40,450 bases of DNA, taken from the NCBI GenBank assembly GCA_028280445.1, contig JANQLU010000100.1, positions 1-40,450 of the forward strand, given 5' to 3'. The notes under the pieces were generated by a model. The model was given only the letters and a program-made list of their open reading frames with translations, was not told the origin of the DNA and did no database searches. Made by a program: the position numbers and the translations under genes. The stretch is from Pirellulaceae bacterium (lineage in GTDB: Bacteria > Planctomycetota > Planctomycetia > Pirellulales > Pirellulaceae). Below are positions 1 to 8,868 of this stretch, piece after piece (position 1 is the stretch's first letter; each line of letters opens with the position of its first letter).

Positions 1-1
1 A

Positions 2-1729
2 GCGTATGGAACCACCAGCGGTGTAATCCAGCTGGCCGACTTTGATGCGACAACGGGAGCAGCCTCAAACGTTGTCACCCATGCGACGGGGCAAGTTGGA
101 TTTTCCGCTGCGCTATCACCCGATGGTACAAAACTCTATTACACCAATGGCATCCAAGGGTTCTGGGGACTCGTTGTTCAGAAAGATCTGACGACCGGTA
201 TTGTCACAAACCTTGGCGGCGGGACAGGCTTTGGCCAAATCCGAGAAGCACCCGATGGAAAACTTTACGTTGCTGGTATCAACCGAACAACACTTGGCGT
301 GATCGAAAATCCCAATGCAGCAGGCACTGCAGCCACCTTCGATCCAACAGGTTTTGATCTCGGCACGTTCAGGTCTGGTTATGCGCTGCCGAATCCGACC
401 TACGCCAATTTGTTTATCCAGCAGAGTATCGATAGCGATGGTGATGGCATCGCCGACCATCTCGATATCGACAAGGACAATGACGGTATCACTGACAACG
501 TCGAAGCGCAAACGACGGCTGGCTACATCGCGCCGTCAGGAATTGGAGCAGGTATTACTGACTTAGACGGTGACGGATTGGACGACAACTACGATGCCAA
601 TACCGCCGACACATCGAGCGCGGCCAGCCTCGGCCTCACCGAAGTCGATACCGACAGTGACGGTATCATCGATACCCTCGATGCCGATAGCGACAACGAT
701 GGTATCCTGGACATCGTTGAACGTGGCGATGGTCAACCCATTTCGATTACTTCATCCACCGACACCGATGGGGATGGATTACTCGACATCTTCGAAGGAG
801 CCAGTGTAACTGACGGATTCGATGTCAACGATGAAAATCTGGATCCAACCGATACCAATTTCAATCTCGCCGACACCGATAACGATACTGCCGCCGATGG
901 AAGTGATGCCAATGCGTTGTTAAACGACATGGACTACCGCGACGCCAAGTCGCCACAAGCGTTTGACGATTTTGCTCGCACGCCGGTTGGTGAACCAGTC
1001 ACGGTTCCTGTTTTGGACAACGATATTGCTCCGAACAGCGATCCGCTGAGTGTGGTGATCCTGAATGTGGGCCAAGGAGGTACTGCCACAGTGGACGCCA
1101 ATGGCAACATCGTGTTTACGCCGGACAGTGGTTTTTTTGGTACAACAACCATCGAGTATTTGATCGAAGACTCCTGTGGTGGTACATCAACAGCGACAGT
1201 GACCATCGAAGTCTTTCTGCCGTACACCTGGGACTCGCATCACAAGTTCGACGAGGACTTCGATGCATCCTACGAAAACGGTATCGAGTTCGATCAGCCT
1301 TTGTTGACCAAGCAAATCTTTACACTTGCTCCCGAGCCAATCTTCAGTGGTTATGCTCGACCGGGAACTCAGGTGGTGGGTCGTATCTACGATCAACATG
1401 GGCGCCTGATGGGCGAGGGTTACGCTATGTCTGATCCGGGCGGCAACTGGATGATGCAGTTCCAGGGCATTGCAAAATTTGAGCACTATCGGATCGAATT
1501 CGATTACGTGGTTCAGCCTGCCGATATTTACGGTTACTTCGGTCTCGCCCCGAGCGACAACAGCTACCAGGCGATGCAACCGCTGACTGGTTGGGATGAA
1601 TCAATGAGTATTCATGGGGCGATCGATAATGCTCCTGAGAACACCCTGACCAGGATGCATCATGAGAACAACCGACCGCAGGGAATCGGGACGTACGTCG
1701 GAATACTGTCATCAACACCTGAGGATTAG
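2..1729 (+). CDS. Large secreted protein, 3' part: propeller-like segment, DxDxDG calcium-type repeats, cadherin-like domain (partial at left edge)
   Basis: The frame is open from base 2, so the start lies outside the window; an internal ATG at 299 is not a convincing start because the reading is continuous and protein-like upstream. The first ~100 visible residues contain SPDGTKLYYTN and APDGKLYVAG, the strand signature of WD40/propeller-like repeats. Next come at least four thrombospondin type 3-like motifs (DSDGDGIADHLD, DKDNDGITD, DTDSDGIIDTLD, DTDGDGLLD), which bind calcium in known families. A cadherin/Ig-like 'tandem-95' module follows (VPVLDNDIAPNSDPLSV ... FFGTTTIEYLIED). The last ~170 residues (from YTWDSHHKFDEDFD) are an unrecognised C-terminal domain. 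It is probably an extracellular or surface-attached adhesin-like protein. It converges on the next operon across a shared hairpin terminator. Confidence 0.85.
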   Translation, partial: AYGTTSGVIQLADFDATTGAASNVVTHATGQVGFSAALSPDGTKLYYTNGIQGFWGLVVQKDLTTGIVTNLGGGTGFGQIREAPDGKLYVAGINRTTLGVIENPNAAGTAATFDPTGFDLGTFRSGYALPNPTYANLFIQQSIDSDGDGIADHLDIDKDNDGITDNVEAQTTAGYIAPSGIGAGITDLDGDGLDDNYDANTADTSSAASLGLTEVDTDSDGIIDTLDADSDNDGILDIVERGDGQPISITSSTDTDGDGLLDIFEGASVTDGFDVNDENLDPTDTNFNLADTDNDTAADGSDANALLNDMDYRDAKSPQAFDDFARTPVGEPVTVPVLDNDIAPNSDPLSVVILNVGQGGTATVDANGNIVFTPDSGFFGTTTIEYLIEDSCGGTSTATVTIEVFLPYTWDSHHKFDEDFDASYENGIEFDQPLLTKQIFTLAPEPIFSGYARPGTQVVGRIYDQHGRLMGEGYAMSDPGGNWMMQFQGIAKFEHYRIEFDYVVQPADIYGYFGLAPSDNSYQAMQPLTGWDESMSIHGAIDNAPENTLTRMHHENNRPQGIGTYVGILSSTPED

Positions 1730-1817
1730 CAGTCAGCGTTCCCATGACGGTTCGGCAGGAGATTGTTATTCACGGTTTTAGGAAGTGGATCGTCCAAGCG
1801 ATCGTTTAGATTCGACC

Positions 1818-1839
1818 GGCCGGTGAGAACCGGCTCTAC
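1818..1839 (-). repeat. GGCCGGT palindromic repeat, copy 1
   Basis: Diverged copy of a 22-bp element whose consensus, read on the minus strand, is GTAGGGCCGGTTCCTACCGGCC. It lies about 90 bp after the stop of the secreted protein and just before its terminator. The element is self-complementary (GGCCGGT/ACCGGCC around four bases). Other copies are at 15089, 36260, 36505 and 40249. Confidence 0.6.
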
Positions 1840-1842
1840 AAA

Positions 1843-1868
1843 AAAACGCTGCCGAATGGCAGCGTTTT
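1843..1868. terminator. Bidirectional hairpin terminator
   Basis: Perfect 11-bp stem AAAACGCTGCC / GGCAGCGTTTT with loop GAAT. Runs of A on the left and T on the right let it serve both the plus-strand gene ending at 1729 and the minus-strand operon ending at 1900. Confidence 0.85.
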
Positions 1869-1899
1869 GTGAAAGCGAATTTATGATGTTCAATCAAAT

Positions 1900-4179
1900 T
1901 TAGAAGTCGCCGTTACCACCTCGTCGATTGCGTCGACCACCTTCGTCATCTTTCTTGTCTTCTTTCTTTTCACGAACGACTGGTTTGCCATCCAGCTCTT
2001 CGTCCGACTTGAAAGTATTTTGACGATACGCCATTTTGTCTTCGATTTCATTACGAAGAATAAAATTACCATTGGCGTCCAGCAGAAGAACTTCTGCCGG
2101 TGACGTGTATTTCGGCTTTTCCTTGGAATAAAGCACTTTGCCACTGTCGCCTTCACGAGCCATGGTGAAACTGACACGTTCACCGCCAGTGATTCCGACG
2201 ACTACAGCATCGCTTTTGATTTTCTGGAATTTACGAGTGTGAATGGTCCATTCCAATGGATTGAGGAATCGACTGGTCGTCGTAAAGTTCAAAATATCGC
2301 CAGCATAAACATTTTTAATGCCTGGAACTTCGATGTCCAAATCGCGATCAAACTGGTTAACCACCATCGATACAAACGGACTTCCCGTAAAATAGCGATA
2401 CGTTTTTCCAGACGTTTTATCGATCAGAGTTTCAAAACCACGTCGAACGGCACCTCCGGCGTAGAATCTCGCCGGTGATTTTGCCACCTTGATCGCAGGT
2501 GTCGGTTGACTCCATGGCGTAGGACGAGCATTTCGCAGGAATGCATTCGATTTTCCAGGCACTTTGGGCAGCAGATTTGGATTATCTCGCAGGTTATTTT
2601 CCCAAGCGAGAATTCGATCACGGACTTTTGGATCGAGGTCGGACCCTTTGAGTGGTTGAAAGCGAATATTGCCTTCATCGGATGCCTTATTGTCGCCTGC
2701 TTTTTTATCCTCTCGTTTAAAATCGCCGCCGATACCAGCACCTGCGCCTCCGGCACCACCACCTGAATCAGGAGCACTGAGTCCTCCACCAGATGGAGCA
2801 TTGACTCCTGCACCATCACCGGCGATTGTAGCATCGTTGCTGTTAGGATTATTGGGGTCAGCGATCCAAACTCGAACTCGATACTCATAGGTTTCGCCCG
2901 CTTTGACTTGTGGGTCAAAAAACCTCACCAGTTTAAAGGCAGCTGCGGGAGATTCTTTCAGGCGTTCGGCCGCAAGATCTTTAAACATGGCTGTGTCGGT
3001 CATGTCACCACCACCGAGTTTGCTCAGCGCCTGGTTGCCCGCTTTCGCAGGATCGTCTTCTTTTTTTGTTTTGCCTTTTTTCCCGCCGCCTGCCTTACCA
3101 TCGCCTTTTTTGTTTTTAAACGGGTCGTCAACTTCTTCGGTTACCGAATCATCGTCCGCTTCTTCGAGAGCGAAATTGATCACTTGGCGAAGTTTGATTT
3201 TTGGATGAGTCGAAATGTCACGATACTCAGTGTCCAAAAACGGAGGCGTCTGCTGTGAAAGCAGAGGATGAAGATAATTTCGGTCGACAAATTCCGGAAC
3301 TAAATGGGACTGATATCGTGCGTACGTCTCGACTTTCAATTTGTGCAAGGCTTCAGTAATATCCGCCCATTCGCCGCCATTGACGCGCCGTTGAATTTCG
3401 AGGTGAACATAATCAGGTCGGTCACGACCGGGATACCAGCCTTTGGCATCTCGCAGTTTGGCATCAAACTCTCGCCACTGCGATTCATAAGGAACCAACC
3501 CGGTAACACAAATGCATTCGCGAATTTCGGGGCGTTTCGATGTCGTTAGCCAAAGCTGCGTTGTTGGGTTGAGGGGTTTTTCAAGTGCCAGTGAAGGTTG
3601 CAGACGACTCGGGCCAGTTTCGACTTTCTTTTTCTTGTCTTCTTTTTCAAATTCACCGCCGACACCGCTACCGCCAACGCCCTCAATGCCTCCATCTTCT
3701 TTATCTCCTTTATTTTCTGCCTCTGAAAACCCAGCGTCCAGCGAAGCCACCAAGTCAATCAATTTTGTGTGTTTGTATTTGATTACGATCGGGGCGGTGA
3801 TAACCTGGGCTAACATATCTTGAACGGGTTTGAGTTCGGGGTCATTCCGCAGACCGAGCGTTCGCAAACGCGTTGCCATGAATTGACTAAAGTCGTATTC
3901 TTTGTGTTTGAGCGGAGGACTTTTTTCGATCCGCTCTTTGGTTTTTGACTCAGCGGTTCGGAATTTCTCGATGCGGTCCCAGCTATCAGCTCGGCTGATA
4001 TAGAGGTTTGCTGCCTCTGCTGATTTCTTTAACTCCGTAGGCGTCGTCTTGTCGAATCGTTTTGTGCTGTATCCTTTGTACGCTAGCCCCAACAGACAAA
4101 CACATGCGATCGCAAAGATCATCTTTTCAACGTGCTTGATGAAGAAAGCTCCGATCATATTCGAGCTAAATCTGGCCAT
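1900..4179 (-). CDS. Membrane-anchored pilus-operon protein with Fn3-like segment and Gly-rich cassettes, function unknown
   Basis: 759 residues, third gene of the PilM operon, 53 bp after the PilO-like gene. The ATG is preceded by GGAG seven bases upstream. A short cytoplasmic N-terminus and one membrane helix (about residues 17-35) are followed by a long soluble part, the topology of PilN/PilO/PilP-type inner-membrane proteins. Segments VTGLVPYESQW (225-235) and VRFFDPQVKAGETYEYRVRVW (418-438; Fn3-like) look like the ordered parts. They are separated by Lys/Asp- and Gly-rich linkers. The linkers include a full cassette (APDSGGGAGGAGAGIGGDF, about 469-487) and a vestigial one (about 162-178) related to cassettes in the neighbouring protein. 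The tail is Arg/Gly/Asp-rich. Role inferred from operon and topology only: periplasmic scaffold of a type IV pilus or type II secretion-like machine. I do not assign a symbol. Confidence 0.75.
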   Translation of the reverse strand: MARFSSNMIGAFFIKHVEKMIFAIACVCLLGLAYKGYSTKRFDKTTPTELKKSAEAANLYISRADSWDRIEKFRTAESKTKERIEKSPPLKHKEYDFSQFMATRLRTLGLRNDPELKPVQDMLAQVITAPIVIKYKHTKLIDLVASLDAGFSEAENKGDKEDGGIEGVGGSGVGGEFEKEDKKKKVETGPSRLQPSLALEKPLNPTTQLWLTTSKRPEIRECICVTGLVPYESQWREFDAKLRDAKGWYPGRDRPDYVHLEIQRRVNGGEWADITEALHKLKVETYARYQSHLVPEFVDRNYLHPLLSQQTPPFLDTEYRDISTHPKIKLRQVINFALEEADDDSVTEEVDDPFKNKKGDGKAGGGKKGKTKKEDDPAKAGNQALSKLGGGDMTDTAMFKDLAAERLKESPAAAFKLVRFFDPQVKAGETYEYRVRVWIADPNNPNSNDATIAGDGAGVNAPSGGGLSAPDSGGGAGGAGAGIGGDFKREDKKAGDNKASDEGNIRFQPLKGSDLDPKVRDRILAWENNLRDNPNLLPKVPGKSNAFLRNARPTPWSQPTPAIKVAKSPARFYAGGAVRRGFETLIDKTSGKTYRYFTGSPFVSMVVNQFDRDLDIEVPGIKNVYAGDILNFTTTSRFLNPLEWTIHTRKFQKIKSDAVVVGITGGERVSFTMAREGDSGKVLYSKEKPKYTSPAEVLLLDANGNFILRNEIEDKMAYRQNTFKSDEELDGKPVVREKKEDKKDDEGGRRNRRGGNGDF

Positions 4180-4232
4180 AGTTGTTCTCCATTATCAAAA
4201 GTGTTAGACACCTGAGTTGCCGAGGGACATGC

Positions 4233-6023
4233 TCAAGGTCGGACACTCGTTTTATTTGATTTTTTGTCTTTCTTTTTGGTTTTATCCGTCTTACCAGCGT
4301 CTGCTGGTTTCGCAGCATCTTGTTTACCAAGCAGTTTGTACCGAACGGGATTGTAGATTTTGATGATTCCATAGAATTCAACTTTGACGTTGTAATTCGT
4401 CCGTGATTCAACACTACCGACGACGACACGGCCGCCACCTGAAGAACCGCCCGCTTTACTATCCCCGCCTTCGCGGTCAAATTCGCCACCCACTGCGGCA
4501 CCGGCTGAACCAGCACCACCGCCCGAAGTAGGAGCTTCTAAATTTGTGCTACTGCTGCTGGCTCCTTTACCTCCACTGCCAGAGCTCGAGGTTTCCCCGA
4601 TGATAAATTCACCATCGCCCGCGGTGTGACGATTAATTCGCACCTGGCGAACCTCAAAGGCCAATGGCGATTCTGCACAAGCCGACAGAAATTCGCCAAT
4701 TTGTTTTTCATTCATAACAACGGCAACGCGAACCGGAATATTTTTGGCAACCGTCAGCGAAGCGTAATTCGTAAGTTTATCGGCCATGACGCCAATAAAT
4801 ACATCATTCGCGTGAATTGGTTGGCCATTTTGGTCGATGTAGCGGCCATGACTTGGATCATCCACCGCACCAAAATTGAACTCAATGGTATCGGTGGGCC
4901 GACCGGCTTTACCAAGTTTGTTTTTCTTTTTCTTCTCTTTGCCTTCGCCGAGTTTTCCGCTGATGGCATTGGCATCGCGTTTTTTGTTTTTCAAATCTTG
5001 TGCCAAAGTACTGTCGGTAACTTCCACATTGGGCGCCGTCAGCAATGTTTTTTTGCTACTGAGCCAAGCTTCTCGACCCACCAGAATATGGTCAATTTGT
5101 TTCACATCGGCGAGGTCATTGGCGTCGGCTCCCGTGTTCACTTTGGCGATGATTTTCAAGATCGCTTCGAAAACCCAAAGATCTTCTTGCAACAGCAGGA
5201 TTTCGTAGGTGGTTGGATTATTGTCGGTCGAATCGTTTCCACGAAACTCGGTAATTTTTTGGAACCAAAGATCTTGGTTTTTTTCGTTCCACACAACAAT
5301 GTCATCGCGGAGACCCAAATCGCGTTGCGTTTTATCGCCACCGGTTTTTCCCGTCCCTGTCGGAGCCGTATTGGCGTAATCACCACCAACCGAGGCGCCG
5401 GCTCCACCTGAACCACCACCCGATGTAGGAGCCGCCAAACCGCCGGTACCTTTTGCGCGTTTCTTGGTTGTTGTCCCGCCACTTTTTTTCGCCTCAGGGT
5501 CGCGGTTTTTGTCATGTTTCCAACTGGTTCCAACGATGGGTAACAAGTTTGAAACGATGGAATTGAGTTTATCTTTGTAGATTCCTCGCAAATCACCGAA
5601 GTCGTCAATTTTGACATCTTTGCCTTCCTCGGCAGGGAAAAAGTCTTTGACGGCGTCAATGAATTCTTTGTTGTTGATTTCTTTTTCGGGGAAAACGAGC
5701 AGATCTTTTTGCTGCTGACGTCTCAAAATCCACGCTTTGATCGCAGATTCCTCACCGAGCTTGATCCGGGCACTCATTCCTTTTTCCGAATTTTTGTTGG
5801 GGTGCGCCGCAGAATTATCGTCGACCCCTTCCGCATTGACGGCATTGATCATGCGAATGTCTCGCTGCAAGCCTTCGATTGCTGCAGTTCGCTCTTTGGT
5901 TTCTTTGTTTTTGCCACTGACGGACAGAAAATAGATCGCGCCCATCATGATCGCGAGCAATCCGCAAAGTAGCCAAAACTGATTTTTTTTGATCCAGGCG
6001 ATGACAGGAGCGAGTTGTTCCAC
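4233..6023 (-). CDS. PilO-like inner-membrane protein with Gly-rich cassettes
   Basis: 596 residues, starting at GTG with AGGAG seven bases upstream, 55 bp after the PilM-PilN gene. The N-terminus has about 15 cytoplasmic residues, one membrane helix (about 16-34) and then a charged, probably coiled segment, which is the PilO architecture. PilO normally dimerises with PilN in the periplasm and links the cytoplasmic PilM ring to the outer-membrane secretin. This protein is about three times the usual PilO length. The excess includes low-complexity linkers and two near-identical cassettes, AAPTSGGGSGGAGASVGGDY (197-216) and EAPTSGGGAGSAGAAVGGEF (496-515). Near the C-terminus YNVKVEFYGIIKIYNPV (about 544-560) looks like a conserved beta segment, followed by a Lys-rich tail. 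PilO assignment rests on topology and on the PilM-PilN neighbour, not on clear sequence similarity. Confidence 0.65.
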   Translation of the reverse strand: MEQLAPVIAWIKKNQFWLLCGLLAIMMGAIYFLSVSGKNKETKERTAAIEGLQRDIRMINAVNAEGVDDNSAAHPNKNSEKGMSARIKLGEESAIKAWILRRQQQKDLLVFPEKEINNKEFIDAVKDFFPAEEGKDVKIDDFGDLRGIYKDKLNSIVSNLLPIVGTSWKHDKNRDPEAKKSGGTTTKKRAKGTGGLAAPTSGGGSGGAGASVGGDYANTAPTGTGKTGGDKTQRDLGLRDDIVVWNEKNQDLWFQKITEFRGNDSTDNNPTTYEILLLQEDLWVFEAILKIIAKVNTGADANDLADVKQIDHILVGREAWLSSKKTLLTAPNVEVTDSTLAQDLKNKKRDANAISGKLGEGKEKKKKNKLGKAGRPTDTIEFNFGAVDDPSHGRYIDQNGQPIHANDVFIGVMADKLTNYASLTVAKNIPVRVAVVMNEKQIGEFLSACAESPLAFEVRQVRINRHTAGDGEFIIGETSSSGSGGKGASSSSTNLEAPTSGGGAGSAGAAVGGEFDREGGDSKAGGSSGGGRVVVGSVESRTNYNVKVEFYGIIKIYNPVRYKLLGKQDAAKPADAGKTDKTKKKDKKSNKTSVRP

Positions 6024-6078
6024 AATGAAACTCCTAATTAATAATCTCGTTTATGTTTTGGAAACTACTTTTCAACTT

Positions 6079-8427
6079 TTACTTATTTTGGGGAGCTGTT
6101 TTTTTGCCAGCCGCTTGCCCTTTGTTTTTACCGGTTGCGTCCGCTGACGCTCCGCTTGATTTTTTGGCTTTCGCTTTCTTTTCTTTTTCCACCCGTTCTT
6201 TTTTGGCGGTCATCCGCTCCGCAGGCGAACGAGGTTTCCATGCTATTTGAACGACGAAATCAAATCGTTTGGCGGTAAATGTAGACAATGCTTTTTTCTG
6301 GCCTTTGGTTTTGCCTTCTGATTTTTTATCCGCTTTTCCTTTGGCCATTTTGTCGTCTTTTTTACCGTCATCTTTTTTGCCATTTTTCGAGCGACTGACA
6401 GCTTGGGCAACAATTTTCACATCCCGCAACTCGGGTGAGTAATAGATGAGTGCCGGGAAAAACAGGCCCATGTCGGTGGTTTTAAATTTGCCACCACCTT
6501 CGACTGAGTTTGCCGCACCGGGTAAAGCAAATTCTTTTTCGATCAGATTTTTAACAAAGGTTTTCATCACATAGGCACGGCCACGCATCCTGTTGTCACG
6601 AGCATCGTTGCTATTATGAAAGTGATGTCCGCGAATTTCGATCACGTAACCCGCACCAACTAAAGCGTCAGTGGGTCGTTTATTTTTCTTGGCCTTCGCT
6701 ACACGTCTATTTTTGTTCTGCTGCTGAATTTGCTTGACACGTTCAAAACTGCTCAACGTCGATTCTTTTTCCTGAGTCGCAGCAACCGCTGCTTTTCGAG
6801 CCAGCGCCTTGAGTGCTTCATCCTCTTCGTCACGGAATTGATCATCGTAGATCGGTTTACCAACGACGTACCATTCATAGAGATCTTCGAAATACTTCGT
6901 TTCGATGTGATCGATAAAAACCTCATTTCGGTCTTCAAATGGGACTTCATTAGGATCAACGGAATCGGATTTGATTCGATCGTCTTTGGGCAGCGCCTGA
7001 GAAATGACCGAAAACATTTCCATCCAGGAGAATTTATAATCCGCCTGGCTGACAAGCTCGTAATTAATCGTGTTGATTTGCTTGAGCTTTTCATTGAGTT
7101 CTTTATCTGTTTCTTGAAATCTGGAGCTTGTCGAGCGGTAGCCAGCGACTTGGGTACCGACATCTCCCCAAGAAACGCTCGACTCCTGGAAGCTTTCCTG
7201 AACGCCCCACCAGGCTTGCGTTACGAAAAACCAACCCAGCAAAAACGCGAGCGCCAACGATCCAACAGCCGCCAGAACCCAAGGTTTTTTGGCCCGAATC
7301 ATTCGCTCGGTAATAAATTCCTGAGGCAACAGGTTGGTGTTCAACCGGGCTTCATTGAGCCCCTGAATACAGAGACCATAGCTCGGCGTCAGCGACAGGA
7401 CGTTGTCTTGGAACGAGGACTGGTCGACCACGCCCGAGCCTTCGAGGTTTTTGAACGAACTGACTTTAATGATTTCCAGATCGAGCTGTTTGTTGAGAAA
7501 CGCTCGCAAACCTGGCAGTTTGACCGCGTTTCCAAAAATGGCGATTCGACGAATCTTTGCATTTTTTTCCATGCTTTGGAAAAACGTCAACGATCGTTGA
7601 ATCTCGGTGACCAGATCATTAAAGACAGGACGCATTGCCTGGAAGACCGTTTTGGGATCTTCAGCTTTTCTCGCATTTCGTTTCAACAACTCAGCCTTGG
7701 CATAAGTTAGTTTGAGTTCGCGAGCGAGCTGTTTGGTGAAGTGGTTTCCCCCAATAGGAATATTACGCAGCCACAGCTTGACGCCATTGGTAACGATCAA
7801 GTCTGTGGTGTCTGTACCAATCGATAACACAACGAGTGATTCGGGAGGATTATCGACATCGATTTCTTCAGGTTCCGGAATTCGCTCCAGGATGTCGTGG
7901 CAAACCACGTTATAAGTTGACAAAGGAGCAAGTTGAACGAGATCTGACTCGATCTTTTCTTCGGAAAAAGGTTGCAACGCACGATAAACCGCTTCGCGTT
8001 TCATGGCAAACAAACCAACTTCCGCATCGACGGTCACATCGTCAATGATGGTTCCACCCAGCCGCTGCCAATCCCAAATCACGTCTTCGATTGGAAACGG
8101 AATCTGTTGCTTGACTTCGTATTTAACAATATCCGGCAGCGTTCGCGCATCGACTGGGGGCGGTTTAAAAAAACGAGACAAGCCAGCCTGGCCAGGAACA
8201 GAAATTGCAACATAGTCACCTTTGACATCGTTGCGTGACAGAAATTGCTCAAGCGCCTCTTTAATTAACTCATTCTGTATTTCGGTCGCTTGGCTGAGAA
8301 TTTTCGGATATTCAATATAGTCATATTTGTCGGCAATGATTTTACCGTTTTCACCTGCCGTGCAGCGCAGTGCTTTCAATGCACATTGGCCGATGTCAAT
8401 TCCCCAGACCGCTTTTGATTTAGCCAT
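6079..8427 (-). CDS. pilM: PilM-PilN fusion protein, type IV pilus assembly
   Basis: 782 residues, about twice the length of a normal PilM. Residues 5-355 are the actin-like PilM fold: phosphate-1 loop GIDIGQCALKAL (9-20), phosphate-2 loop IGTDTTDLIV (203-212) and adenosine-type motif IFGNAVKLPGL (297-307). Directly after comes LNTNLLPQEF (362-371), matching the INLLP motif that starts PilN and normally docks into PilM. A membrane helix follows (about 383-405), then a coiled segment and a periplasmic domain, so the second half is PilN-like. The tail is Lys/Ala-rich. In known systems the PilM ring binds the cytoplasmic tail of PilN and couples the assembly ATPase to the periplasmic alignment complex; here both partners are one chain. 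First gene of a three-gene operon. A GGAA six bases upstream is the likely ribosome site. Confidence 0.85.
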   Translation of the reverse strand: MAKSKAVWGIDIGQCALKALRCTAGENGKIIADKYDYIEYPKILSQATEIQNELIKEALEQFLSRNDVKGDYVAISVPGQAGLSRFFKPPPVDARTLPDIVKYEVKQQIPFPIEDVIWDWQRLGGTIIDDVTVDAEVGLFAMKREAVYRALQPFSEEKIESDLVQLAPLSTYNVVCHDILERIPEPEEIDVDNPPESLVVLSIGTDTTDLIVTNGVKLWLRNIPIGGNHFTKQLARELKLTYAKAELLKRNARKAEDPKTVFQAMRPVFNDLVTEIQRSLTFFQSMEKNAKIRRIAIFGNAVKLPGLRAFLNKQLDLEIIKVSSFKNLEGSGVVDQSSFQDNVLSLTPSYGLCIQGLNEARLNTNLLPQEFITERMIRAKKPWVLAAVGSLALAFLLGWFFVTQAWWGVQESFQESSVSWGDVGTQVAGYRSTSSRFQETDKELNEKLKQINTINYELVSQADYKFSWMEMFSVISQALPKDDRIKSDSVDPNEVPFEDRNEVFIDHIETKYFEDLYEWYVVGKPIYDDQFRDEEDEALKALARKAAVAATQEKESTLSSFERVKQIQQQNKNRRVAKAKKNKRPTDALVGAGYVIEIRGHHFHNSNDARDNRMRGRAYVMKTFVKNLIEKEFALPGAANSVEGGGKFKTTDMGLFFPALIYYSPELRDVKIVAQAVSRSKNGKKDDGKKDDKMAKGKADKKSEGKTKGQKKALSTFTAKRFDFVVQIAWKPRSPAERMTAKKERVEKEKKAKAKKSSGASADATGKNKGQAAGKKTAPQNK

Positions 8428-8868
8428 ATCGATTCCAATAGAACTCTGTTGTATGAACGCTGGATTGTGGTTGCGTCGATCTCAATTTGGTTTTGGCCCG
8501 CCAAGTTTCCGGCGAGCAGACCTGTTTTTGGCCAAGTTTTTCAATTTTTGGAAGTGGTGGGAGAGTTTTTTGAAAAACTGCCTACACATTTAATGTACTG
8601 AGCGGGTCATTTGCGTGTCAACTTTTGCAGCATACGAAACCCTATTTCGCACCGGAATTTCAGATATTTCATCATCGGAAGCCGATTTGTTGCATATCAC
8701 AACAAAAAATGCAGGTTCTGGTTATGACGATTGATCCCGACTTGAGACATTCATAATTGGCCCAATACCAATTAGGATCACGATTGTGGTTGTAAGATGA
8801 AGATTGTTTACGAAAATCAACGGCTGCCCGGCAGCCAGTGAAAGCGGTTTTGGACAAAGTTCCGTTTG
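8428..8868. other. Divergent intergenic region (441 bp)
   Basis: Lies between the start of the PilM operon and the start of the GH38-like operon, so it must hold both promoters; I could not pick convincing -35/-10 pairs. It contains a palindrome TAATTGG-N7-CCAATTA (8754-8774), which has the form of a dimeric regulator site. It also has a GC-rich hairpin GGCTGCC-C-GGCAGCC (8822-8836) 33 bp before the downstream start. No small ORF stands out. Confidence 0.5.
8822..8840. repeat. GC-rich hairpin in leader, possible degenerate CACTGGC repeat
   Basis: GGCTGCC and GGCAGCC form a perfect 7-bp stem around one base, followed by AGTG. Read in reverse it begins CACTGGCTGCC, which recalls the CACTGGC/GCCAGTG repeat seen at 36342 and 36432. 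Relationship is tentative; it may simply be a leader hairpin. Confidence 0.35.

Noticed and set aside
4626..5411. 261-codon plus-strand frame opposite the PilO-like gene
   Set aside because: Phe/Asn/Arg-rich shadow translation with no recognisable features; the minus strand has a start, ribosome site and membrane helix.
6730..7710. 326-codon plus-strand frame antisense to the PilM-PilN gene
   Set aside because: No domain, signal or ribosome site; composition is that of a shadow of the real minus-strand gene, which has clear motifs.
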